Source: Prevotella sp. (GTDB lineage Bacteria > Bacteroidota > Bacteroidia > Bacteroidales > Dysgonomonadaceae). Taken from it: a DNA stretch of 64,000 nucleotides. Position 1 is the first letter of the stretch; each line of letters opens with the position of its first letter. The stretch lies in contig JAITVH010000048.1 of the NCBI GenBank assembly GCA_031285905.1, positions 62,001-126,000 on the forward strand, written 5' to 3'. A program made the translations under genes and the position numbers. The notes under the pieces were generated by a model that did no database searches, had not been told where the DNA came from, and worked only from the letters and a program-made list of their open reading frames with translations. Below, piece by piece: positions 53,150-63,873 of the stretch.

Positions 53150-54355
53150 TTAGCTCTCAAACACTCTGCTACGCGACAGCATGCATGCTCCTACTACACC
53201 TGCTTTGTCTTTCAATTTAGAAACAATGATTGTCGAATCTTTACTGACAAGATTGAGGGAATATTTCCTGATAGAGGTTTTTATAGGTTCCATAATGTAG
53301 TCTTCTACGACAGAAACTGTTCCTCCAATAATGACCATCTCAGGGTTAAAGATATTAATGAGTCCTGCTATTTTTTCTCCCAGTTTCTGGCCTATCTCTT
53401 CCACCAGGCTAATGCACAATACATCTTCTTTCAACACTGCATCTATTATATCATCTAAAGTAACTTTACCTTCCTTCTTTATCTTATTTGATAACAAGGT
53501 CGTTTCTCCGGCATTTACCTGCTCTATCAGACGCCTATGCATAGCCAGTCCTGAGGCTTCAGTTTCCAGGCAACCTTTTTTTCCGCAATGGCAGATTATT
53601 TCATTGTCATAAGTTTTCACATGCCCGAATTCTCCTGAAAACCCGGATTTTCCGGTATATATTTTACTGTCTATTATGATACCGATAGCCAGCCCCCAAC
53701 TGACATTCACAAATAGGATATTCTTCTCATTTGTGACACATCCTGCCATGTATTCTCCATATGTCATAGCCCGTGTGTCGTTATCTATCGATACGGGATA
53801 TCCTAACTTCTCATGCAGAATATCGGTTAAGGGTCTTTCTTCAAAGAAGAATACGCTGTAGCTATACCCTGATTCGGGATTTACCCGTCCCGAAATATTG
53901 AGATCAATATTTAATATTTTATTCTTGTCTATATTTTGTTTCTCAATGAAGCCTAATATTATCTGGCATAACAGATCCATGGCTTCAGGAGTATTTTCGA
54001 ACGAATAAGGTATTCCCATCTCCATGTCCACCATATCCCCTTTAAAATTAATAAGCCCGATATTTATACCCGATTGTTTCATATCCACACCCACAAAATA
54101 ACCCGATTGAGGATTAAGCCCATAGAGGTTGGGGTGTCTTCCTCCTGTAGTTTCCAATTTGCCATAATCGTTAATGAACCCTTCTTCGCACATCTCACTG
54201 ATAAACTTGGTTACAGTAGGGATGCTCATATCCACCTCCTTGGAAAGGTCGGTGATAGTAGAAGCTCCATTATGTATATAATAGTTGATGATCCTTTTTT
54301 TTATCAAGGCATTCTTTGTGCCCTTTTCGACATCCAATAGTAGCTGCTTATTCAT
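53150..54355 (-). CDS. ROK-family transcriptional regulator
   Basis: A 401-residue NagC/Mlc-type regulator. It has an N-terminal winged helix (about 15-75; ASTITDLSKEVDMSIPTVTK) and a ROK sugar-kinase-like domain (about 85-395) with zinc ligands H245, C255, C257 and C262 (in GEFGH and CHCGKKGC) and the DNDTRA and GEYMAG segments. It likely binds an amino sugar or its phosphate and controls the divergent operon 54830-63862+. The 474-bp gap between them carries promoters in both directions and is otherwise very AT-rich. Confidence 0.88.
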   Translation of the reverse strand: MNKQLLLDVEKGTKNALIKKRIINYYIHNGASTITDLSKEVDMSIPTVTKFISEMCEEGFINDYGKLETTGGRHPNLYGLNPQSGYFVGVDMKQSGINIGLINFKGDMVDMEMGIPYSFENTPEAMDLLCQIILGFIEKQNIDKNKILNIDLNISGRVNPESGYSYSVFFFEERPLTDILHEKLGYPVSIDNDTRAMTYGEYMAGCVTNEKNILFVNVSWGLAIGIIIDSKIYTGKSGFSGEFGHVKTYDNEIICHCGKKGCLETEASGLAMHRRLIEQVNAGETTLLSNKIKKEGKVTLDDIIDAVLKEDVLCISLVEEIGQKLGEKIAGLINIFNPEMVIIGGTVSVVEDYIMEPIKTSIRKYSLNLVSKDSTIIVSKLKDKAGVVGACMLSRSRVFES

Positions 54356-54399
54356 TTTGTATTTATAATAGTTTATGGTTAGTAGGCTTATATTTTCTA

Positions 54400-54407
54400 C
54401 AAAAGTA
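54400..54407 (-). promoter_or_regulatory. -7 box before the ROK regulator
   Basis: The minus strand reads TACTTTTG (exact TAnnTTTG), 44 bp before the ATG. Confidence 0.45.
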
Positions 54408-54650
54408 GATTATAAATCGATTGAATATATAAATATATGAAAAACATTAGACATAATAATGTTTTTTTTTAAAAACATAAATCGTCTTAGCTTTAATAAA
54501 TAAATGTAAGGAAGTATTCACTTTCTATTATTTAGCCGTAATTTATTTACAATGAGCTATTTGATATTTAAGTAGCATTTATTCAAGTATTCTTAATACT
54601 AAATTAATCTTATTTTTAACAGCTAATTAATAAAAAATATTATTAAATAA

Positions 54651-54681
54651 TTTGTATTTAAAAAAAATATACTCATATTTG
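54651..54681 (+). promoter_or_regulatory. Promoter of the glycan-utilisation operon
   Basis: TTTG (54651-54654), exactly 19 nt, then CATATTTG (54674-54681), a 7/8 match to TAnnTTTG. A leader of about 140 nt precedes the ATG at 54830. A ROK operator is expected nearby, but I cannot point to one. Confidence 0.6.
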
Positions 54682-54829
54682 CATTGTATTATTTATTAAA
54701 TTGTGCAAAAAGGCGGATATATGTATTTTTTTTAAGTCTTCGCTCTTTTTCTTAAGAAAAATTAAAAAATAGAATTCAGCATATACTGCATATTACATGA
54801 AAGACTAATACCTCCAAAATAAAACAACT

Positions 54830-55948
54830 ATGAAAGACAATAATCGAAGAGATTTTCTAAAGAAAGCAGCCTTAGCAGGAGCGTCCGCTATGACAATTCC
54901 GGTTGCATTGAGTTGTAATGGCAATAAAGGAATTTTCCAAGATGCTATTGCAGATAAGAGCCGGCTTATAGTGCCTAAGGGGGAGGCTATTAAAATAACA
55001 GGAGCCTTTATAGATGAGATATCACATGATATCCCGCATCAAAACTGGGGGGAGAAAGAATGGGATCTTGATTTTCAGCATATGGAAAATATTGGAATCG
55101 ATACAGTGATTATGATCCGTTCAGGATACCGGAAATTTATAACTTATCCTTCGGAATATCTGCTTAAGAAGGGGTGCTATATGCCTTCTGTCGATTTAGT
55201 GGAGATGTTCCTCAGGCTTGCCGAAAAACATAATATGTCATTCTATTTCGGACTGTATGATTCCGGGGAATATTGGGCTACAGGTGATTTGTCTCACGAA
55301 ATAGAAGACAATAAGTATGTAATAGATGAGGTATGGAAACTATATGGTGAAAAATATAAGAGTTTTGGAGGGTGGTATGTTAGTGGTGAAATAAGTAGGA
55401 GAACCAAAGGGGCTATCGATGCTTTTTATTCCATGGGGAAACAATGTAAAGATGTCTCTAATGGCCTTCCTACCTTTATTTCACCATGGATTGACGGGAA
55501 GAAGGCCGTAATGGCCGCTTCCGGTCAATTGTCGAAAACTGACGCTGTCTCTGTAGAAGAACACGAGAAGGAATGGGGAGAAATATTTGATGGGATAAAG
55601 GGAGTGGTCGATGCTTGTGCTTTTCAGGACGGGCATATTGATTATGACGAGTTAGATGCTTTTTTTGAAGTGAACAAGAAACTTGCTGACAAATATGGTC
55701 TTGAATGTTGGACAAATGCTGAAACATTTGACCGTGATATGCCAATTAAGTTTTTACCTATCAAGTTTGACAAACTGAGGATGAAACTGGAGGCGGCAAA
55801 AAGAGCAGGTTATGACAAAGCCGTTACATTCGAATTCTCTCATTTCATGAGCCCGCAGTCGGCCTATTTGCAGGCCGGACATCTGTATGATCGTTACAAA
55901 GAATATTTTGATATTAAATATTACAGCTATGGCGGTACAGGCAAATAA
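54830..55948 (+). CDS. DUF4434-type TIM-barrel protein with Tat signal
   Basis: A 372-residue exported protein. The N-terminus NRRDFLKKAALAGASAM is a twin-arginine signal, and VALSC gives a lipobox at Cys29, so it is probably a Tat-exported lipoprotein. The body has TIM-barrel-like GH segments (ITGAFIDEISHDIPHQNWGE, FYFGLYDSGEYW, GGWYVSGEISRR, ISPWIDG, FEFSHFMSP) typical of DUF4434. A glycoside-hydrolase activity is likely, but the substrate is unknown. It leads an operon with a transporter and an epimerase. Confidence 0.78.
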   Translation: MKDNNRRDFLKKAALAGASAMTIPVALSCNGNKGIFQDAIADKSRLIVPKGEAIKITGAFIDEISHDIPHQNWGEKEWDLDFQHMENIGIDTVIMIRSGYRKFITYPSEYLLKKGCYMPSVDLVEMFLRLAEKHNMSFYFGLYDSGEYWATGDLSHEIEDNKYVIDEVWKLYGEKYKSFGGWYVSGEISRRTKGAIDAFYSMGKQCKDVSNGLPTFISPWIDGKKAVMAASGQLSKTDAVSVEEHEKEWGEIFDGIKGVVDACAFQDGHIDYDELDAFFEVNKKLADKYGLECWTNAETFDRDMPIKFLPIKFDKLRMKLEAAKRAGYDKAVTFEFSHFMSPQSAYLQAGHLYDRYKEYFDIKYYSYGGTGK

Positions 55949-55949
55949 T

Positions 55950-57332
55950 ATGAAATACGTAAGCTTTCTTGCGGTTGTGGCTGCTATAGGAGGTTTCTTG
56001 TTCGGCTACGATACAGCAGTCATATCAGGTACAATTAAACAAGTGTCATTACAGTTTTCTTTAGATACCCTCCAGCAGGGATGGTATGTGGGTTGTGCCC
56101 TCATTGGGTCTATTTTTGGTGTGGCATGTGCCGGATTATTGAGTGACAACTTGGGGCGAAAGAAGACAATGATAATATCGGCTGTCCTATTTTCTGTTTC
56201 GGCAATGGGATGCGCTGTTTCGGCAAATTTTGATCAATTAGTGATTTTCCGTATAATTGGAGGTATAGGTATTGGGGTTGTTTCTATTATTTCCCCTCTG
56301 TATATATCAGAGGTTTCTGTTGCCCGGCATCGGGGGAGGTTGGTTTCTCTTTACCAATTGGCAATAACAGTTGGTTTCTTAGGGGCTTATTTAGTGAATT
56401 ATGCATTATATATTTATTCTACCGGAGATGCAGAACATATCTCGAATCCATTAATGCACCAGATATTTTATTCTGAAATATGGAGGGGAATGTTAGGAAT
56501 GGAAACAATACCGGCTCTACTATTTTTTATACTTATATTCTTTATACCTGAAAGTCCGAGGTGGCTAATTCTACAACAGAAAGAAGAAAAAGCCCTTTCT
56601 ATTCTGCAACGGATCTATTTAGCTGCAGATACGGCACTCTATGAAATGAAACAAACTAAGCAGGCTGTCAGTAACGAAACTAAATCGGAATGGAAAGTTC
56701 TGTTGAAGCCCGGAATATTTAAAGCTGCCCTTATAGGTGCGGCAATAGCTATTCTTGGGCAATTTATGGGTGTTAATGCAGTATTGTACTACGGCCCGTC
56801 TATTTTCGAAAGTAGTGGCCTGTCAGGAGATGACTCGTTGTTCTATCAGGTTATGGTAGGCTCAGTTAATATGTTGACTACCATTATTGCAGTATTCATT
56901 ATAGATAAGGTAGGACGTAAGAATCTGGTATATTTCGGAGTTTCGGGAATGATAGTATTCCTCCTGCTTATAGCATTCTACTTTACCAAAGGAGCCGATC
57001 TTGGCCTCTCAAGTATATTCCTTTTGATCTTCTTTCTTGCTTATATATTTAGTTGCGCAATCTCTATATGTGCTGTTATCTGGGTGTTGCTTGCGGAAAT
57101 GTATCCTATAAAAGTACGGGGACTGGCGATGTCTATCGCAGGATTCTCTTTGTGGATCGGAACCTATCTGATTGGACAGTTAACCCCATGGTTATTGGAG
57201 AATCTGACTCCGGCAGGAACATTTATCCTGTTTGCCGTCATGTGCATACCATATATACTAATTGTATGGAAGTTAATACCTGAAACTACAGGTAAGTCAT
57301 TGGAAGAGATTGAGAAATATTGGGAAAAATAA
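55950..57332 (+). CDS. Sugar-porter family MFS transporter
   Basis: A 460-residue, twelve-helix inner-membrane sugar symporter. The signature GGFLFGYDTAVISG opens helix 1, DNLGRKK and RIIGGIGIGVVS follow, then PESPRWL before the central loop, and DKVGRKN and PETTGKSLEEIE in the second half. The ATG at 55950 sits 1 bp after the previous stop and puts the family signature at the right distance; an ATG at 55929 would overlap by 20 bp. It probably imports the sugar released by the locus. Confidence 0.88.
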   Translation: MKYVSFLAVVAAIGGFLFGYDTAVISGTIKQVSLQFSLDTLQQGWYVGCALIGSIFGVACAGLLSDNLGRKKTMIISAVLFSVSAMGCAVSANFDQLVIFRIIGGIGIGVVSIISPLYISEVSVARHRGRLVSLYQLAITVGFLGAYLVNYALYIYSTGDAEHISNPLMHQIFYSEIWRGMLGMETIPALLFFILIFFIPESPRWLILQQKEEKALSILQRIYLAADTALYEMKQTKQAVSNETKSEWKVLLKPGIFKAALIGAAIAILGQFMGVNAVLYYGPSIFESSGLSGDDSLFYQVMVGSVNMLTTIIAVFIIDKVGRKNLVYFGVSGMIVFLLLIAFYFTKGADLGLSSIFLLIFFLAYIFSCAISICAVIWVLLAEMYPIKVRGLAMSIAGFSLWIGTYLIGQLTPWLLENLTPAGTFILFAVMCIPYILIVWKLIPETTGKSLEEIEKYWEK

Positions 57333-57352
57333 TAAATAAAAAATAAACTTTT

Positions 57353-58558
57353 ATGGATTTTAAGAATTTAGCTGATTTATACAAAAAGGAATTATTGGAG
57401 AATGTTATTCCTTTTTGGTTGGATAAATCCCAAGATAAAGAATATGGGGGATATTTTACATGTCTTGAAAGGGATGGTTCCATATTTGATACAGATAAAT
57501 TCATTTGGTTACAAGCTCGTCAGGTGTGGATGTTTTCTGTATTATACAACAAAGTGGAAAAACGTCAGGATTGGCTCGAATGCGCCATTCAAGGCGGAGA
57601 ATTTTTGAAAAAATACGGACATGACGGCAATTTCAACTGGTATTTCTCCCTCGACAGAAAGGGAAATCCATTAGTTCAACCGTATAATATATTCTCTTAT
57701 ACATTTGCTACCATAGCTTTCGGGCAATTAAGTATCGCTACAGGAAATCAGGAATATGCTACTATAGCCCGTAAGACATTGGATATCATTCTTTCCAGAG
57801 TAAATAACCCGAAGGATAAATGGAATAAGACGTATCCGGGCACACGCAATCTCAAAGGATTTGCTTTACCAATGATTTTATGCAATCTTTCATTAGAGAT
57901 TGAACATCTGCTGTCAGAAGATTTTCTTATGAATGTGATAGAAAATTGTATTCATGAGGTAATGGACATTTTCTACCGTCCGGAATTAGGAGGTATCATT
58001 GTAGAAAATGTAATGGAAAACGGACAGCTATCCAACACTTTTGATGGACGGTTGATAAATCCGGGGCATGGTATCGAGGCCATGTGGTTTACAATGGATC
58101 TGGGAAAAAGACTCAATCGTCCCGAACTCATACAGAAATCTGTAGATACTACAATCAAACTTATAGAGTATGGCTGGGATCAGAAGTATGGAGGAATTTT
58201 TTATTATATGGACAGACTGGGATATCCTCCTCAACAGCTGGAGTGGGATCAGAAATTGTGGTGGGTGCATTCAGAAACACTCATCTCTCTACTCAAAGGA
58301 TATAACCTCACTGGGTCGGAAGAATGCCTCGAATGGTTTAAAAAGATACACGACTATACATGGACTCACTTTAAAGATACAGATTATCCCGAATGGTTCG
58401 GTTATTTAAACCGCCAGGGAGAAACTTTATTAAGCCTGAAGGGTGGAAAATGGAAAGGTTGCTTCCATGTGCCAAGGGCATTGCTTCAATGCTGGAAAAC
58501 CTTAGAAGAAATACAATCCCGGATAGAAACACAGAGCGAGAAGATGCAAATATCATAA
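57353..58558 (+). CDS. AGE-family 2-epimerase (N-acylglucosamine 2-epimerase-like)
   Basis: A 401-residue (alpha/alpha)6-barrel epimerase. LARQVWMFSVLYN-like WLQARQVWMFSVLYN, the conserved GTRNLKGFALPMIL, NPGHGIEAMWF and WWVHSETLISLLKG segments contain the two catalytic histidines of the family. Members interconvert GlcNAc/ManNAc or act on glucose-mannose disaccharides. Together with ROK and sugar porter, an amino-sugar role such as ManNAc to GlcNAc in sialic acid use is reasonable but not proven. It begins 20 bp after the transporter gene. Confidence 0.85.
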   Translation: MDFKNLADLYKKELLENVIPFWLDKSQDKEYGGYFTCLERDGSIFDTDKFIWLQARQVWMFSVLYNKVEKRQDWLECAIQGGEFLKKYGHDGNFNWYFSLDRKGNPLVQPYNIFSYTFATIAFGQLSIATGNQEYATIARKTLDIILSRVNNPKDKWNKTYPGTRNLKGFALPMILCNLSLEIEHLLSEDFLMNVIENCIHEVMDIFYRPELGGIIVENVMENGQLSNTFDGRLINPGHGIEAMWFTMDLGKRLNRPELIQKSVDTTIKLIEYGWDQKYGGIFYYMDRLGYPPQQLEWDQKLWWVHSETLISLLKGYNLTGSEECLEWFKKIHDYTWTHFKDTDYPEWFGYLNRQGETLLSLKGGKWKGCFHVPRALLQCWKTLEEIQSRIETQSEKMQIS

Positions 58559-58739
58559 TGAGAAACATATACTAAACAAATAATTAACCTAGTTACTTAC
58601 TTAAATCAGAAAAACATGAAATTATAAAAAGATCCGGTTTAAATAATGACGAAAAGATTTTACTTAGAAAAAACACGATCCCAGAACCATCTGCCAAACC
58701 TCCCAAATTAGTATTTATAATAATGTTAACGAATTAACT

Positions 58740-61700
58740 ATGAGAATTGCAAATTATTTATTTTGTATTCGAAAATGCCTTCTACTCATATGCATTTTTG
58801 TAGTAGGGCATGGGGCTATCTCTGCTCAGACAATAAAGCAACTGACAGGGACGGTCATGGATGTAAACTCAGAACCTATAATCGGAGCTACCATTGCTAT
58901 TAAAGGTACTGCTACCGGAACAATGGCTGATACTGATGGAAACTTTTCATTGAATGTCAGCCCTTCAGACTCAATCGCTGTTTCCTTTATAGGGTATGAA
59001 GCGAAAACCTTCTTAGTTGGCGATAATACAAGAATGACCATCATATTGCAAGAAGCAGCTAATGTATTGGATGATGTTGTGGTAACAGCATGGGGTACAG
59101 AAAAGAAAACAACCCTCGTTGGGTCTGTTTCTACAATAAAACCAAAAGAACTGAAAGGGCCTACAAGTAATCTGACCAATATGCTGGCCGGACGTGTAGC
59201 AGGTTTGATTAGCTATCAGGTGAGTGGTGAGCCCGGGCGCGATAACTCTGAATTCTTTGTACGTGGTGTCGGAACCTTCGGTACAGGTGGTTCGTACCCC
59301 TTGATTTTGATTAATAATGTCGAATCTTCTACAGATGAATTGGCACGTATCCAACCTGATGATATAGAAAGCTTCTCGGTGCTGAAAGATGCTACTGCTG
59401 CATCAATGTATGGTACCCGCGGTGCGAATGGTGTATTGCTGATTACTACCAAAAGCGGAACAGAAGGTAAAACAAAGTTTAATATAAGATATGAAGGATC
59501 AGTGTCTTCGAATACGAAAGATTACAATTTGACTGATAATATAACTTATATGGAACTGGCTAATGAAGCTACTCTGACACGTAATCCGTTAAAAACAAGG
59601 CCATATAGCTTGAAGAAAATAGAGCGGACGAAAGCCGGAGCTGATCCTCTGATATATCCAAACAATAATTGGAAGGATATCATGATAAAAGATAATACAT
59701 TTAATCATAGAGTGAATCTTAATGTATCGGGTGGAAGCCAGAAAGCCCGCTATTATATTTCCGGAACATTTAAGCGCGATAATGGGGTGTTGAAGACACA
59801 TGAACTGAATGATTTCAATACCAATGTACGTAATACGACCTATGAAGTAAGATCGAATACCGATCTTGACCTTACATCTACTACTGTAGCTTCTGTAAGG
59901 GTAAGCGGTCAGTTCAATGAACGCACAGGCCCTATTGGTGATGGTGAGAGTGTATTCAAAAATATGTTGAAAGCTAATCCTGTAGCTTTTCCTGCCATTT
60001 ATCCCACTTCGTTTATTCCATGGTCGAAACACCCTCTTTTTGGTAACGACTATATGTTGCAAGGGAATACTGCATCAGGGCTATACTTTAATCCGTATGC
60101 ACAGGCCCTTTCGGGGTATAATGAGTATAGTTCGTCTTCTTTGTTGGCACAATTCGAATTGTCACAAGACTTCAAGTTCATTACACCAGGTCTGAGAGGA
60201 CGGCTAATGGCATATACTAAAAGATATACATCTTCATCTTTGTCAAGACCTATCACTCCGTTTTACTATAATGCCACGATGGATCCTGACAAGAAAGACG
60301 TTATACAGGAGCTGAACCTGTTAAATGAAGATTCGGCTAAAGAATATCTTCGTTACGAAGAAGGTGGTAAATATATCAGCGTAGATAACTGGCTCGAAAT
60401 GTCTCTGTCATATGAAAAGCTGATTGCCGAGGATCATAATTTGTCAGGTTCGTTGTTAGGCTATATAAGCGATAAGAAAGTACATAATGCCGGCTCCCTC
60501 GAGTTGTCTTTGCCATATCGTAATGCAAGTTTATCCGGCCGTTTGACTTATGGATTTAAAAACCGTTATCTGGCCGAATTTAATTTTGGTTATAATGCCT
60601 CGGAAAGATTTGATAAAAAACATAGATGGGGATTTTTCCCTTCTTTTGGTCTGGCGTGGAATATCGCAGAAGAAGGTTTTATGGAGCCATATAACAACGT
60701 ATTCAATAAAATTAAGCTGAGAGCCTCTTATGGGTTATTAGGAAGCGATAATATCAGCGATGGGTCTGACGGACGTTTCTTCTATATGTCCATGGTTAAT
60801 ATGACCCCGGGTAGTTATATGCATTTTGGCAACGATTACGGCAAGCCATACGAGATGATTTATATGCAGCGCTATGCCAATCCGGATATAACATGGGAAA
60901 AATCGAAGAAAACGAATCTGGCTTTAGATCTAGGCTTGTTTAATGCAATCAATGTTGAAGCTGACTTCTTTTTTGAGAAGCGCTCTAATATACTTATGAC
61001 ACGTGCTGATATTCCAAAATCGATGGGACTGGCAACAGGTATTAAGGCAAATGTTGGAGAATCTAAATCGAAAGGATTTGAGATTACGGCAGATTATAAC
61101 CGTGATTTGTCTAAAAATGCATGGCTACAGGTACGCGGTACATTTACATATGCAACAAACGAAATGACAGTATATGAAGAGCCTGAGTATCCCGACAACC
61201 TGAGGCATCTATCCCGCATCGGATACCCTATAAACACGCATTGGGGACTTATTGCCGAGCGTTTGTTTATAGATGAAGAAGAAGTAGCAAACTCTCCTTG
61301 GCAGGGAAGCAATGTTATGGCTGGAGATATCAAGTATAGGGATGTAAATGGAGATGGAAAGATCACTAATGACGATATGGTTCCGATGGGATACCCAACT
61401 GTTCCCGAAGTTGTTTACGGATTCGGGTTTTCATTAGGTTATAAAGATTTCGATTTCAATGCTTTCTTTCAGGGGCAGGCGCGTTCTTCTTTTATGATTA
61501 ATGCCGGTAATATATCTCCATTTGCCAAAAGTGGCGGACAACAGAACGGGTTGTTGCAAGTGATAGCTGACGACCATTGGTCAGAAGAAAATAGAAATCC
61601 TTATGCTTTTTTCCCTCGTTTATCATCTGAAGTGGAATATAACAATACACAGACTTCCAGTTGGTGGTTACGCGATGGGTCATTCATACGGCTCAAGACA

Positions 61701-61892
61701 GTGGAATTGGGTTATCAACCTAAAGGGAAATGGCTCAAAAGGACTGGCTTAAATAGTCTAAGGCTTTATGCGAATGCGATGAACCTGTTTACGATAAGTA
61801 AATTCAAACTATGGGATGTGGAAATGCGGGGCGAAGGATTGGGTTATCCTCTACAGCGCGTATTTAATGCAGGTATACAGTTAGAATTTTAA
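58740..61892 (+). CDS. SusC/RagA-type TonB-linked outer-membrane protein
   Basis: A 1050-residue nutrient porter. It has a signal peptide (about 1-29), a carboxypeptidase-regulatory-like domain (about 33-118; GTVMDVNSEPIIGATIAIKG), a plug with GTRGANGVLLITTKSG, and a large barrel ending VFNAGIQLEF. With the SusD protein 20 bp downstream it imports oligosaccharides in a TonB/ExbBD-dependent way. The 181-bp gap upstream shows no clear promoter, so it may be read from the 54651 promoter. Confidence 0.93.
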   Translation: MRIANYLFCIRKCLLLICIFVVGHGAISAQTIKQLTGTVMDVNSEPIIGATIAIKGTATGTMADTDGNFSLNVSPSDSIAVSFIGYEAKTFLVGDNTRMTIILQEAANVLDDVVVTAWGTEKKTTLVGSVSTIKPKELKGPTSNLTNMLAGRVAGLISYQVSGEPGRDNSEFFVRGVGTFGTGGSYPLILINNVESSTDELARIQPDDIESFSVLKDATAASMYGTRGANGVLLITTKSGTEGKTKFNIRYEGSVSSNTKDYNLTDNITYMELANEATLTRNPLKTRPYSLKKIERTKAGADPLIYPNNNWKDIMIKDNTFNHRVNLNVSGGSQKARYYISGTFKRDNGVLKTHELNDFNTNVRNTTYEVRSNTDLDLTSTTVASVRVSGQFNERTGPIGDGESVFKNMLKANPVAFPAIYPTSFIPWSKHPLFGNDYMLQGNTASGLYFNPYAQALSGYNEYSSSSLLAQFELSQDFKFITPGLRGRLMAYTKRYTSSSLSRPITPFYYNATMDPDKKDVIQELNLLNEDSAKEYLRYEEGGKYISVDNWLEMSLSYEKLIAEDHNLSGSLLGYISDKKVHNAGSLELSLPYRNASLSGRLTYGFKNRYLAEFNFGYNASERFDKKHRWGFFPSFGLAWNIAEEGFMEPYNNVFNKIKLRASYGLLGSDNISDGSDGRFFYMSMVNMTPGSYMHFGNDYGKPYEMIYMQRYANPDITWEKSKKTNLALDLGLFNAINVEADFFFEKRSNILMTRADIPKSMGLATGIKANVGESKSKGFEITADYNRDLSKNAWLQVRGTFTYATNEMTVYEEPEYPDNLRHLSRIGYPINTHWGLIAERLFIDEEEVANSPWQGSNVMAGDIKYRDVNGDGKITNDDMVPMGYPTVPEVVYGFGFSLGYKDFDFNAFFQGQARSSFMINAGNISPFAKSGGQQNGLLQVIADDHWSEENRNPYAFFPRLSSEVEYNNTQTSSWWLRDGSFIRLKTVELGYQPKGKWLKRTGLNSLRLYANAMNLFTISKFKLWDVEMRGEGLGYPLQRVFNAGIQLEF

Positions 61893-61912
61893 CAAAAAGA
61901 AAAACTAAAACT

Positions 61913-63862
61913 ATGAAACTTAAGATAGATAAATCGAATTTTATCGTGATCAGGAAAAATATACTGCGTCTTGTTTTGGCTTTTACTCTTATAACAAGCC
62001 AGACTGCATGTAGCGATTTTCTGGATATAGTGCCTGATAATGTAGCTTCAATTGATCATGCTTTCGAAAACAAAAAAGAAGCCGAGCGTTATTTAGCAAC
62101 TTTGTATAATTGTATGCCGGAAGCCAGCCTTATCGTAAATCCATTATTTTTAGGTGCTGATGACTTATGGACTTATACTGAGAATCATTATACCTATTGC
62201 TGGCCATGGAAAATAGCATTGGGTGAGCAGACCGCAGACGATGTGTATATAAATGCCTGGGAAGGGGAAAGAAGTATAGTAAGTATGTTCCGCGGGATCA
62301 GGGAATGCAACATATTTCTAGAAGAGATAAGAGATAAGCAACGGGTACCGGAATTAGACCAATATACAAGAAAGAGATGGATTGGTGAAGCGAACTTTCT
62401 GAAAGCTTATTTTCATTTCTATTTGTTCCGTATGTACGGGCCTATACCGATAACAGATAAGAATCTACCTATATCAGCCTCACCTGATGAGGTAAAGGTT
62501 AAACGCGACCCGGTGGATAAAGTAGTGGAGTATATCGTAGGCTTATTGGATGAAGCTTCCAGAGATCTGCCCTTGTCCATAGCCAGTTCTCAGACTGAGG
62601 CGGGTAGGGTGACAAAAGGTGCTGCATTAATGCTGAAAGCTAAAGTATTGGTAACAGCGGCAAGCCCTCTATTCAACGGAAATTCCGATTATGCAGACTT
62701 CAAGAATGTAGATGGTACTCCGATGTTTCCGGCTACTGAAGACAGAACATTATGGGAACGCGCGGTAAAAGCATGTGAGGCTGCACTAGATAGCGTTCCG
62801 GGAGCTTCTCTGTATAAATTCAACGAAGTGGCTACCATTTCCGATAGAACAAAATATCAGATGAATACGCGAGGTGTTGTCACTCAGCGATTTAATAGCG
62901 AGGTGATATGGGGGAGATACATGACAATAGGCAATTCTGAACAAATGCAGGAAAGAATCTTTGTTCCTCGTATAGATCCCGGAAGTAAAAAAAGCACACA
63001 TTTAAATTCTTATGTTTCTGTTACGTTCAATATGGTCGACCGTTTCTATTCAAAGAATGGTGTGCCTATCGAAGAAGATATTAATTGGGATTACGCCAAC
63101 CGTTTTAATACCACTCAGGTGGGTGACGGGCAAGAGTATAATGCGATAAAAGGCTATACAACGGCTAAAATGAATCTTGATAGGGAGAACCGTTTTTATG
63201 GTAGCCTTATTTTTGATGGATCATTGGTATTTATGCAGAGCTGTACCGACAGGAACGATAACAATGCGTATCCTATCAATGCAAAATTTGGAGAACGCAA
63301 CGGTGCTGTCGGTTATGAGTATGTGACTGTGACCGGATATTGGGTAAGGAAGCTAACAAACTGGGCTTTTACCATGACAGAAAATAGCTATACAACTCCT
63401 TACTATTCATGGCCTGAGATACGTCTGGCAGATCTGATACTCTTATATGCAGAAGCATTAAATGAAGTAGATCGGCGTGATGATGCCATCTATCAATTGG
63501 ATCTTATACGGGAAAGAGTTGGATTGAAAGGGGTGAAAGAATCTTGGCAAATGCATTCAAGAATGCCTCAAAAACCGGAAACAAGGGAAGGTTTACGTGC
63601 GATAATCCAACAGGAACGTGAAATCGAACTTGCATTCGAAGGGCATCGTTTATGGGATACAAAACGCTGGAAAAAGGCAGGCGACTATCAGAACAGGAAT
63701 GTAATGGGCTGGAATGTACATGGTAAAACTGCGGGAGAATATTATAATCCGACTTTACTATATGAGCAAAAATTTATTATTCCTCGTGACTACCTATGGC
63801 CGATTTCTAATAATGAGTTGAGGAGAAATTCTAATTTAGTTCAAAATCCCGGATGGCAATAA
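61913..63862 (+). CDS. SusD/RagB-type surface glycan-binding lipoprotein
   Basis: A 649-residue SusD homologue with lipobox Cys33 (SQTACSDFLDIVPD) after a basic N-terminal extension. TPR-like helices include YLATLYNCMPEA and ANFLKAYFHFYLFRMYGPIP, and the C-terminal REIELAFEGHRLWDTKRWKK followed by NPGWQ is characteristic. It caps the SusC porter. Follows SusC by 20 bp. Confidence 0.93.
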   Translation: MKLKIDKSNFIVIRKNILRLVLAFTLITSQTACSDFLDIVPDNVASIDHAFENKKEAERYLATLYNCMPEASLIVNPLFLGADDLWTYTENHYTYCWPWKIALGEQTADDVYINAWEGERSIVSMFRGIRECNIFLEEIRDKQRVPELDQYTRKRWIGEANFLKAYFHFYLFRMYGPIPITDKNLPISASPDEVKVKRDPVDKVVEYIVGLLDEASRDLPLSIASSQTEAGRVTKGAALMLKAKVLVTAASPLFNGNSDYADFKNVDGTPMFPATEDRTLWERAVKACEAALDSVPGASLYKFNEVATISDRTKYQMNTRGVVTQRFNSEVIWGRYMTIGNSEQMQERIFVPRIDPGSKKSTHLNSYVSVTFNMVDRFYSKNGVPIEEDINWDYANRFNTTQVGDGQEYNAIKGYTTAKMNLDRENRFYGSLIFDGSLVFMQSCTDRNDNNAYPINAKFGERNGAVGYEYVTVTGYWVRKLTNWAFTMTENSYTTPYYSWPEIRLADLILLYAEALNEVDRRDDAIYQLDLIRERVGLKGVKESWQMHSRMPQKPETREGLRAIIQQEREIELAFEGHRLWDTKRWKKAGDYQNRNVMGWNVHGKTAGEYYNPTLLYEQKFIIPRDYLWPISNNELRRNSNLVQNPGWQ

Positions 63863-63873
63863 ATCATACAACT